A stretch of DNA of 5,799 nucleotides from Bacteroidota bacterium (GCA_015222115.1 JADFUO010000177.1:1-5799), one strand, 5' to 3'; numbered from the stretch's first letter, positions 1 to 5,732 are shown. Translations and numbers: made by a program. The notes: a model not told the origin generated them from the letters alone.

Positions 1-83
1 GAATTTATTAGTTAATCATCAATAAAATTACCAGAAAAAAACAGTATTTACAAAATAACAAAGGGGTATTGATATTTCATTAA

Positions 84-698
84 ATGCTTTTTGAAGATAC
101 ATACAAAACAATAGAAAATATTTCCGAAGGCTTATTCAAAGATCGTGGAAGTAAATTTATTGCTCATGCAATACCTGTAAATAACGAAAGCCAGGTCAAA
201 GAACATTTGTCGGCTTTACGAAAAATATACCATGATGCACGGCATCATTGTTATGCATATCAATTGGGCTTTGACAAGTCCTCATACAGAATAAATGACG
301 ACGGTGAGCCCTCAGGTACTGCCGGAAAGCCAATCTTCGGGCAAATATTATCATACGATCTTACAAATATCTTAATTGTTGTTGTCAGGTATTTCGGAGG
401 TACAAAATTAGGTGTAGGCGGGTTGATCAATGCTTATAAAACATCTGCAAAAGATGCCTTAAACAATGCAAAAATTATTAAAAAAACAATTAACGAAGTT
501 TATGAAATTATCTACGATTATCCCGTAATGAATGCTGTAAAAAAAATTATTAAAGAAGAAAATATCACACAGGTAAGTCAAAAATTTGATTTAAATTGCA
601 AAATCAAATTTTTAATACGAAAAAGCAATTCATCAAGAATTTATGAAAAATTTATGAAAATAAAAGGATTAAAAATCAATTATTTACACACGGAATAA
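84..698 (+). CDS. yigZ: YigZ/IMPACT (UPF0029) family protein
   Basis: A 204-residue protein, the usual length for the bacterial YigZ family. The N-terminal UPF0029/IMPACT domain spans about residues 12-128. It contains the hallmark NDDGEPSGTAGKPI (71-84) and RYFGGTKLGVGGL (102-114), preceded by DARHHCYAY (51-59). A C-terminal DUF1949-type alpha/beta domain (about 138-198) is much less conserved and Lys-rich. No signal peptide or membrane segment is seen, so it should be cytosolic. ATG at 84 is the first possible start, because the codon immediately before it is an in-frame TAA. Eukaryotic IMPACT regulates the translation kinase Gcn2, but the bacterial role is unsettled, so no function beyond the family is assigned. 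It is separated from dnaA by a 252-base gap and is probably its own transcription unit. No convincing promoter is seen in bases 1-83. Family assignment is secure. Confidence 0.94.
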   Translation: MLFEDTYKTIENISEGLFKDRGSKFIAHAIPVNNESQVKEHLSALRKIYHDARHHCYAYQLGFDKSSYRINDDGEPSGTAGKPIFGQILSYDLTNILIVVVRYFGGTKLGVGGLINAYKTSAKDALNNAKIIKKTINEVYEIIYDYPVMNAVKKIIKEENITQVSQKFDLNCKIKFLIRKSNSSRIYEKFMKIKGLKINYLHTE

Positions 699-740
699 AA
701 ATTATTTATTTTTTTTAAAAAATCAGATAAGTATTTTTAT

Positions 741-749
741 TATCTTCGC
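741..749 (+). promoter_or_regulatory. Possible Bacteroidota -7 element for dnaA
   Basis: TATCTTCGC resembles the Bacteroidota -7 consensus TAnnTTTG with one mismatch. No clear TTG-type -33 element lies at the expected distance upstream. If used, it would give a leader of roughly 195 bases before the dnaA ATG. A competing candidate is CATATTTG at 816-823, also one mismatch away. This is a motif match only. Confidence 0.3.
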
Positions 750-870
750 TCCTATATACAACAAAAAAAATTAAAAATCAAGTGTAATTTTATTTTTTTT
801 TAACTATTTTCTTTGCATATTTGTTGAAAAAAATTCAGTGCTCCTCTTAGGTTGGCGGATCTAAAAAAAC

Positions 871-889
871 TCGGAACATAAAGTTCTGA
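871..889 (+). other. Small hairpin in dnaA leader
   Basis: TCGGAAC (871-877) can pair with GTTCTGA (883-889): seven pairs including one G-U wobble, closing a five-base ATAAA loop. It follows a locally GC-rich stretch (about 838-861) in an otherwise A/T-dominated gap. It lies 61 bases before the dnaA start codon and has no immediate U-tract, so it does not look like an intrinsic terminator. It may be a leader structure affecting dnaA expression, but a seven-pair stem can occur by chance. Confidence 0.3.
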
Positions 890-950
890 AAATTAACAAA
901 TAAATTTTTTTATTCAAATGATTTAATATCTTTAATATTACATTTTGCCA

Positions 951-2387
951 ATGAGAATAAATTATGTCGAGATCTGGGAGAACTGTCTTAAAGTTATTAA
1001 AGACAACATTCATCACCAGAGCTATGAAACATGGTTTGGGCCAATTGTTCCAGTAAGGCTTGAAAACAATGTACTCACAATCCAGGTTCCAAGTCAATTT
1101 TTTTATGAATGGTTAGAAGAGCATTATATTACCTTGTTAAAAAAGACAATTAAAAAAGAATTAGGCCCCGATGGAAGATTAGAATATAGTATTATCATGG
1201 ATAAATCTTTTGAAGATGATAATCCTTATACTATCAATATTCCAACAAGCAATATAAAAGCAATAAAAAATCCATCAGTTTCCATGCCAATAGATTTAAA
1301 CAGAGGTAAATCAAAAGACATTCCAAATCCGTTTATCATTCCCGGATTAAAAAAGATTAAAGTTCAATCTCAACTTGTTGAATCATACTCATTTGATAAT
1401 TTTGTTGAAGGCGACTGTAACCGTTTAGCCCGTTCGGCAGGTTATGCTGTGGCAGAAAGCCCAGGAAAAACGTCTTTTAATCCGCTTTTTATTTACAGCA
1501 ATGTTGGCTTAGGTAAAACCCATCTTGCACATGCAATTGGTATTCAGGTAAAATATAATTTTCCAAATAAAACAGTATTATACGTATCAACCGAACAATT
1601 TATTGTACAATATATTGATTCGGTTAGAAATAACAACCAAAACGATTTTGTTCATTTTTACCAAATGATAGATGTACTGATAATGGATGATATTCAGTTT
1701 ATTTCAGGTAAGGAAAAAACACAGGATATTTTCTTCCATATTTTTAATCATCTTCATCAGAAAAGCAAACAACTTATAATCACTTCCGACAAAGCGCCAA
1801 TAGAAATGAAAGGTATTGAACCCCGATTATTATCAAGGTTTAAATGGGGGTTGGCTGCCGATTTATTAGTTCCTGACCTTGAAACCAGAATAGCAATACT
1901 GCAAAAAAGATTATATAACGATGGAATTGAAATCCCTAATGATGTAATTGAATACCTTGCTTACAGCATAACAACTAATATCAGAGAACTTGAAGGTGCC
2001 TTAATCTCAATACTTGCACAATCATCATTAAATAAAAAAGTAATTACCATTGACCTTGCTAAACAGATGATTGACAAGTTCGTTAAAAACACTTTAAGGG
2101 AAATTTCTATTGACTTTATTCAAAAAGTTGTTTGCGATTATTTTAATATATCTTTGGAAAATATAAATTCCAAAACACGAAAAAGAGAAATCGTGCAGGC
2201 ACGTCAGCTTGCAATGTACTTTTCAAAAAAGCATACCAAATCCTCTTTAGCTACAATTGGTATTCATTGTGGTAATAAAGATCATGCAACTGTTTTACAC
2301 GCATGCAAAACAGTTAACAACCTGATTGAGACTGACAAACAATTTAGAGTTTATGTTGAAGAATTAGATAAAAAGATAAAAATCTAA
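951..2387 (+). CDS. dnaA: Chromosomal replication initiator protein DnaA
   Basis: Full-length DnaA (478 residues), the cytosolic AAA+ ATPase that binds oriC and melts the origin. ATG at 951 is preferred over an in-frame TTG at 945, because WENCLKVIKD then falls at the usual distance from the N-terminus. Numbering is from this ATG. Domain I (about 1-80) contains the WF turn and PSQFFYEWLEEHY. A low-complexity linker (about 83-138) leads to the AAA+ domain. That domain has Walker A S183-NVGLGKT with Lys189, Walker B IMDDIQF with Asp246/Asp247, sensor I TSD (278-280), a box VII arginine finger at Arg296 in LLSRFKWGL, and sensor II Arg345 in NIRELEGAL. Domain IV carries the basic region KTRKREIVQARQLAMYF and the DNA-contact signature GNKDHATVLHA (441-451). 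One oddity is that the first Gly of Walker A is Ser183. No frameshift is seen, and the sequence closely resembles Bacteroidota DnaA. Identification is secure. Confidence 0.98.
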   Translation: MRINYVEIWENCLKVIKDNIHHQSYETWFGPIVPVRLENNVLTIQVPSQFFYEWLEEHYITLLKKTIKKELGPDGRLEYSIIMDKSFEDDNPYTINIPTSNIKAIKNPSVSMPIDLNRGKSKDIPNPFIIPGLKKIKVQSQLVESYSFDNFVEGDCNRLARSAGYAVAESPGKTSFNPLFIYSNVGLGKTHLAHAIGIQVKYNFPNKTVLYVSTEQFIVQYIDSVRNNNQNDFVHFYQMIDVLIMDDIQFISGKEKTQDIFFHIFNHLHQKSKQLIITSDKAPIEMKGIEPRLLSRFKWGLAADLLVPDLETRIAILQKRLYNDGIEIPNDVIEYLAYSITTNIRELEGALISILAQSSLNKKVITIDLAKQMIDKFVKNTLREISIDFIQKVVCDYFNISLENINSKTRKREIVQARQLAMYFSKKHTKSSLATIGIHCGNKDHATVLHACKTVNNLIETDKQFRVYVEELDKKIKI

Positions 2388-2439
2388 TATTTCTTAATTA
2401 TTTTCTTGTTTAATTTATAAATTTTATTTACCTTTATTT

Positions 2440-2460
2440 TTTATTGGGATATCCAATAAA
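2440..2460. repeat. 8-bp inverted repeat in the dnaA-phosphatase gap
   Basis: TTTATTGG (2440-2447) and CCAATAAA (2453-2460) form a perfect 8-bp dyad around the five-base spacer GATAT. There is no U-tract on the 3' side of the plus strand, so it is a poor intrinsic terminator for dnaA. It lies just upstream of a good -7 match at 2471, where a -33 contact would be expected, so an operator or a weak terminator are both possible. The dyad is seen directly; the function is inferred. Confidence 0.45.
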
Positions 2461-2470
2461 TACAGATAAA

Positions 2471-2478
2471 TAAATTTG
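2471..2478 (+). promoter_or_regulatory. Candidate -7 promoter element for the three-gene operon
   Basis: TAAATTTG is a perfect match to the Bacteroidota -7 consensus TAnnTTTG and lies 38 bases before the ATG at 2517. The nearest TTG that could serve as a -33 element is at 2444-2446, inside the dyad. Its 24-base spacing is somewhat longer than usual. The match suggests the phosphatase-PLP enzyme-methyltransferase cluster is transcribed separately from dnaA, although read-through is not excluded. Confidence 0.45.
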
Positions 2479-2516
2479 AAACCAATCTAAAAACATAATA
2501 TAACTAATATTTAACT

Positions 2517-2969
2517 ATGAAGATTTTATTTCTGAGCTTAGGTAATATTTGCCGATCTCCATTAGCTAAAGGAATTTTAAAAGACAAATTAAAAAAAAGA
2601 AATATTGATGCAGTTATTGAATCAGCAGGGTTTGAACCATACCGTATCAATGAAAAACCTGAAAAACGAATAGTTGAAGTAGCTGCAAAACATGGTATTG
2701 ATATTTCGGATAATGTTGCCAGGCTTTTTACTTCTGAAGACTTTGACAAATTTGACATAATTTATGTAATGGAATCAAAAAGTTATAATGAGGCAATGTA
2801 CTTTACCCGTAATGATGACGATAAGAAAAAAATAAAATTTATTTTAAGTGTTATTGACGGTAAAAACAAACGCGTTCCTAATCCTTATTCAAACGGGAAA
2901 AAAGGTCTTAAAGAAGTATATGCTATAATTGAAGAAGTCTGCGAAAAAATTGCCAATTCATTATCTTAA
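2517..2969 (+). CDS. LMW phosphotyrosine phosphatase homologue, predicted pseudophosphatase
   Basis: A 150-residue single-domain cytosolic protein, full length for low-molecular-weight protein tyrosine phosphatases. The fold signatures are present: the P-loop region SLGNICRSPLAKG (7-19), ESAGFEPY (35-42), KHGIDIS (58-64), EDFDKFDIIYVM (74-85) and VPNPYSNGKKG (120-130). Active members need a nucleophilic Cys starting the CX5R loop and an Asp general acid in the DP loop. Here these are Ser7 (AGC, 2535-2537) and Asn122 (AAT, 2880-2882). The phosphate-binding Arg13, Cys12 and Ser14 remain. Usual SAGT, H-x-G and PDxR positions are also changed (SAGF, YRIN, PEKR). It is therefore expected to lack normal phosphatase activity while perhaps still binding phospho-ligands. 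The reading frame is intact, which argues against simple decay. It opens an apparent operon, ending six bases before the next gene. Family membership is secure; inactivity is inferred from the residues. Confidence 0.92.
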   Translation: MKILFLSLGNICRSPLAKGILKDKLKKRNIDAVIESAGFEPYRINEKPEKRIVEVAAKHGIDISDNVARLFTSEDFDKFDIIYVMESKSYNEAMYFTRNDDDKKKIKFILSVIDGKNKRVPNPYSNGKKGLKEVYAIIEEVCEKIANSLS

Positions 2970-2975
2970 TTTTAA

Positions 2976-3944
2976 TTGAACTTAGATCATAATAAATTTC
3001 CTGATGCAAATGCTATCCGGCAGGCTGCCCGGAGAATAGATAATTATATACATCAAACACCTATTTTGACTTCCCTAAGTATTAATAAGATATTTAATGC
3101 CAAAATCTTTTTTAAATGCGAAAATTTTCAAAAAGCCGGATCATTTAAATCAAGAGGTGCAGTAAATGCGGTTTTTTCTCTTTCTGAAGAAAATTTAAAA
3201 AAAGGTGTTGCAACACATTCATCAGGTAATCACGCTCAGGCACTTGCAAGAGCAGCCAATCTTAGAAAAACAAATGCATATATTGTTATGCCCGAAAACT
3301 CGCCGGAAGTTAAAATATCGGCAGTTAAAAGCTATGGAGGTATTGTTACATTCTGCAAACCAAATCTTAAAGCAAGAGAAGAAACATTACTGAAAATTAT
3401 TCAAGAAACCAATGCAACTGAAATCCATCCTTATAATGATTACAGGATAATTTCAGGCCAGGCTACAGCAGCAAAAGAAATTTTTGACAAAATAGATAAT
3501 CCTGATTTTATACTTACTCCTGTTGGAGGCGGAGGCCTTTTAAGTGGAACAGCTTTATCAACTTACTTTTTTTCACCATCAACAAAAGTAATTGCTGCAG
3601 AACCAGAACAAGCCAATGATGCATATCTGTCATTTTACCAGAATAAATTTATACCATCAAAAAATCCGAATACTATTGCCGACGGTCTGCTTACTTCTCT
3701 CGGAACACTCACCTACCCTATCATTCGCAAATATGTTCACGGGATTGTTACTGTCAGCGAAAAATCAATTATTGAGGCAATGAAACTGATATGGGAAAGA
3801 ATGAAAATAATTATTGAACCCTCTTCTGCAGTTCCTGTTGCTGCTTTGCTTGAAAATAAATTTAATTATCACAGAAAAAATATCGTTATAATATTATCCG
3901 GAGGAAACATTGACCTGAACAATCTTCCTTGGCAAAATAAATAA
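2976..3944 (+). CDS. Serine racemase/threonine dehydratase-family PLP enzyme
   Basis: A 322-residue fold-type II PLP enzyme without the C-terminal ACT domain of biosynthetic IlvA, matching the length of serine racemases, catabolic threonine dehydratases and threo-3-hydroxyaspartate ammonia-lyases. Lys58 in GSFKSRGA should form the Schiff base. HSSGNHAQA (81-89) is the Asn loop, with Ser83 at the position of the serine racemase re-face base. GGGG (184-187) binds the PLP phosphate, and Ser308 in LSGGN should contact the pyridine nitrogen. Glu209, Ala213 and Asp215 match the divalent-metal site of serine racemase, favouring the racemase/hydroxyaspartate lyase group over plain threonine dehydratase. 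The exact substrate cannot be fixed. The start must be TTG at 2976: an in-frame TAA directly precedes it and the first internal Met is near residue 105, past the catalytic Lys. It sits between the phosphatase homologue (6-base gap) and the methyltransferase (7-base gap), so it is probably co-transcribed and cytosolic. Confidence 0.93.
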   Translation: MNLDHNKFPDANAIRQAARRIDNYIHQTPILTSLSINKIFNAKIFFKCENFQKAGSFKSRGAVNAVFSLSEENLKKGVATHSSGNHAQALARAANLRKTNAYIVMPENSPEVKISAVKSYGGIVTFCKPNLKAREETLLKIIQETNATEIHPYNDYRIISGQATAAKEIFDKIDNPDFILTPVGGGGLLSGTALSTYFFSPSTKVIAAEPEQANDAYLSFYQNKFIPSKNPNTIADGLLTSLGTLTYPIIRKYVHGIVTVSEKSIIEAMKLIWERMKIIIEPSSAVPVAALLENKFNYHRKNIVIILSGGNIDLNNLPWQNK

Positions 3945-3951
3945 ATCAATA

Positions 3952-4662
3952 ATGGACAAATCAAAAGGCAAACTATATTTAATCCCATCTTCATTAGGCA
4001 ACAGCAAACTTAACAGTATTATTCCTGAATATAATTCAAAAATTATCAATCGGTTGGATGAGTTTATTGTTGAAAACATCAGAACCGCCCGGCGATTTTT
4101 AAAAAAAACAGGTTTTAAAAAATCTTTTGACAACATTACATTTTATATTCTTGACAAACACAGTGATCAAACCGAAATTCTATCGTATTTAAACTCAATA
4201 GATAAAGGAAAAGATATCGGACTTCTTTCCGAAGCAGGCACACCATGTATTGCAGACCCCGGAGCCGAGATAGTTAGAATGGCTCATCAGAAAAACATAA
4301 GGGTTATTCCTTTGGTTGGTCCTTCTTCAATATTTTTAGCTTTAATGGCATCGGGTTTTAACGGACAAAATTTTATCTTTCACGGTTATTTGCCTGTTAA
4401 AAAATATCTTAAAATAAATAAAATCAAAACTCTTGAAAAAGATGCACAACAAAAAAATCAAACCCAGATTTTTATTGAAACTCCTTATCGCAATAAACAA
4501 CTTCTTGATTCAATAATTGAAACATGTAATAAAGAAACATTACTTTGTATTGCTTGCGATATAACACTTAAAAATGAATTTATTACAACTAAAACTATTG
4601 CAGAATGGAGTAAAAATTTACCTGAAATTCATAAAAGACCAACAGTTTTTCTTTTATATTAA
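3952..4662 (+). CDS. RsmI-like SAM-dependent methyltransferase (tetrapyrrole methylase family)
   Basis: A 236-residue cytosolic protein of the tetrapyrrole (corrin/porphyrin) methylase superfamily, closest to RsmI, which 2'-O-methylates C1402 of 16S rRNA. Visible motifs are the N-terminal GKLYLIPSSLGN (6-17), LLSEAGTPCIADPGAEIV (91-108), the SAM-binding PLVGPSSI (120-127), GYLP (145-148) and IETPYRN (175-181). It is about 50 residues shorter than E. coli RsmI and ends right after the methylase domain. Canonical RsmI has a sequence like AEDTRTT near residue 40; here it is VENIRTARRFLKK (40-52). This matches the second, Bacteroidota-specific RsmI-like paralogue, so the C1402 role should not be transferred automatically. 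ATG at 3952 is seven bases after the preceding stop. It is probably the last gene of the operon, but no hairpin terminator follows. The family is secure; the target is unknown. Confidence 0.92.
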   Translation: MDKSKGKLYLIPSSLGNSKLNSIIPEYNSKIINRLDEFIVENIRTARRFLKKTGFKKSFDNITFYILDKHSDQTEILSYLNSIDKGKDIGLLSEAGTPCIADPGAEIVRMAHQKNIRVIPLVGPSSIFLALMASGFNGQNFIFHGYLPVKKYLKINKIKTLEKDAQQKNQTQIFIETPYRNKQLLDSIIETCNKETLLCIACDITLKNEFITTKTIAEWSKNLPEIHKRPTVFLLY

Positions 4663-4741
4663 TGTAATATTTTCCTGTTTTAATCGTCTATATTATTTTT
4701 AACCAAATCTCCAAATAAGTGAGAATTATCACAATTCCGAG

Positions 4742-4776
4742 TTACGAATTAAGAACTCCAAATACGTAATTCGTAA
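4742..4776. repeat. 10-bp inverted repeat upstream of ABC operon
   Basis: TTACGAATTA (4742-4751) and TAATTCGTAA (4767-4776) are perfect inverted arms around a 15-base spacer. The heptamer ATTCGTA recurs at 4787-4793, directly overlapping the -7 box, so three copies exist (one inverted, two direct, the direct pair 18 bases apart). A second, mutually exclusive pairing, GAGTT (4739-4743) with AACTC (4754-4758), overlaps the left arm. The layout suits a repressor operator. A degenerate dispersed intergenic repeat, of the TTACGAATTA type seen in some Bacteroidota, is the main alternative. Confidence 0.5.
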
Positions 4777-4791
4777 AATACAGATTATTCG

Positions 4792-4800
4792 TATATTTGC
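4792..4800 (+). promoter_or_regulatory. Candidate -7 promoter element for ABC operon
   Basis: TATATTTGC matches the Bacteroidota -7 consensus TAnnTTTG exactly, with the common trailing C. A weak -33 candidate (TTCG, 4770-4773) lies 18 bases upstream, inside the right arm of the inverted repeat. Transcription would begin near 4806, leaving a leader of only about 15 A-rich bases before the TTG start at 4821. No Shine-Dalgarno sequence is present. Confidence 0.55.
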
Positions 4801-4820
4801 ATTTCTAAATATAAAAAAAC

Positions 4821-5732
4821 TTGAGTGAAGTTGTTTTATCATTAAATAAAATCTCAAAACGTTTCGGACGGATTAAAGCCGTTGATGAGCTTAGTCTGGA
4901 AGTTGAGAAAGGAAATGTTTTCGGAATACTCGGTCCTAACGGAAGTGGCAAAACCACTACACTTGGGATAATTCTTGATGTCATCAATCCTGATAGCGGT
5001 TATTTCCAATGGTTTGGCAAAACTCCTACAAAATACGAACGAAAAAAAATTGGTTCAATAATTGAAGTACCTATCTTTTATCCTTATCTTTCTGCTGTTA
5101 GAAATCTTAAGATAATTGCAGATATTAAAGGCATTCCTTACAATGATATTAACAGGGTTTTAAATATTGTTGATTTAATTGAACGTAAAAATAGCAAGTT
5201 TAAAACATATTCTTTAGGAATGAAACAAAGACTAGCTATTGCTGCTGCCCTTTTAGGTAATCCGCAGGCTCTGATTTTTGATGAACCGACAAATGGACTT
5301 GACCCTAAAGGGATTGCCGAAATCAGAGAATTAATACTTACTGTTGCTTCCGAAGGAATCACAATATTATTAGCAAGCCACTTATTGGATGAGGTGCAAA
5401 AAACCTGTACTCATGTTGCAATTTTAGATAAAGGCAAGAAATTATCTTCCGGCAAAGTAGAGGATGTTTTAAACGAATCCGGCACCGTTGAAATATCATC
5501 AGGAAATTTGGAAGAACTTTATGTTACAATAAATAATAGTGATATTGCAAAATCCGTTGTGCGTCAGGGCGACAAATTATCAGTTAAACTTGATAAAAAA
5601 GCAAGCAGTACCGACTTAAATAATTTCCTTTTTAATAAAGGAATCGTTTTATCTCATTTAACAATAAGAAAAAAGACACTGGAAAAATACTTTTTAGAAC
5701 TACTTAACGAATCAAATGATAAACCTGCTTAA
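4821..5732 (+). CDS. ABC transporter ATP-binding protein, BcrA-type
   Basis: A 303-residue nucleotide-binding subunit that would power an ABC-2 exporter at the cytoplasmic face of the inner membrane. Motifs in order: Walker A GPNGSGKTTT (38-47, Lys44), a variant Q-loop where Glu82 replaces Gln in GSIIEVPIFYPYL, the signature YSLGMKQRL (130-138), Walker B ALIFDEPTNGLDP (150-162, catalytic Glu155), and the switch His187 in ASHLLDE. The Glu Q-loop and SLGMKQR signature are typical of the bacitracin-resistance (BcrA) and lantibiotic-immunity-like subfamily. A C-terminal region of about 90 residues ends in EKYFLELL, as usual for this group. TTG at 4821 is the only workable start: an in-frame TAA lies at 4812-4814 and no Met occurs before the signature motif. 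Its 3' end overlaps the next gene by 17 bases, implying translational coupling with the membrane partner. The substrate cannot be predicted; peptide antibiotic resistance is only one possibility. Confidence 0.93.
   Translation: MSEVVLSLNKISKRFGRIKAVDELSLEVEKGNVFGILGPNGSGKTTTLGIILDVINPDSGYFQWFGKTPTKYERKKIGSIIEVPIFYPYLSAVRNLKIIADIKGIPYNDINRVLNIVDLIERKNSKFKTYSLGMKQRLAIAAALLGNPQALIFDEPTNGLDPKGIAEIRELILTVASEGITILLASHLLDEVQKTCTHVAILDKGKKLSSGKVEDVLNESGTVEISSGNLEELYVTINNSDIAKSVVRQGDKLSVKLDKKASSTDLNNFLFNKGIVLSHLTIRKKTLEKYFLELLNESNDKPA

Larger units (their letters stand above)
699..950. other. dnaA upstream intergenic region
   Basis: A 252-base gap with no credible gene on either strand. Most of it is A/T runs. 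A weak -7-like element lies near 741. A more GC-rich patch (about 838-889) ends in a 7-bp hairpin. No cluster of DnaA boxes (TTATCCACA-like) is visible, so nothing supports placing oriC here. The closest match, TTATTTACA at 680-688 inside the end of the upstream gene, has two mismatches and is isolated. The region most likely holds the dnaA promoter and a long 5' leader. Confidence 0.6.

Noticed and set aside
1..83. End of an upstream gene or a promoter at the window start
   Set aside because: All three plus-strand frames hit stops within 25 bases, the minus strand gives only a very short frame, and no good -7 match is seen. Nothing can be assigned.
680..688. DnaA-box-like TTATTTACA and possible oriC near dnaA
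   Set aside because: It has two mismatches to TTATCCACA, lies inside the end of a gene, and no second box or cluster is found in the gap.
699..730. T/A-run palindrome after the YigZ-family gene as a terminator
   Set aside because: It consists only of A/T runs with no GC-containing stem, so chance pairing in AT-rich DNA is the simpler explanation.
945..950. Upstream TTG start for dnaA, adding two residues
   Set aside because: ATG at 951 is six bases downstream, gives the usual DnaA N-terminal length and is the stronger start codon.
861..1097. Minus-strand open frame across the dnaA start
   Set aside because: It overlaps the conserved DnaA domain I on the other strand and its translation shows no recognisable motif.
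2504..2758. Minus-strand open frame opposite the phosphatase gene
   Set aside because: It is an antisense shadow of a clearly conserved coding region with no motif or promoter of its own.
3205..3393. Short plus-strand frames inside the PLP enzyme gene (also 3592-3783)
   Set aside because: They are alternate-frame readings within a secure gene, with no family resemblance.
3894..4136. Minus-strand open frame across the PLP enzyme-methyltransferase junction
   Set aside because: It is opposite two conserved plus-strand genes and has no supporting feature.
4719..4737. Small dyads GTGA/TCAC and GAATT/AATTC after the methyltransferase gene
   Set aside because: Stems of four to five pairs with no U-tract are expected by chance here. 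They do not make a convincing terminator.
4805..4987. Minus-strand open frames opposite the ABC ATPase (also 5138-5362)
   Set aside because: They are antisense to Walker A and signature/Walker B coding sequence respectively, and are explained by the codon pattern of the real gene.
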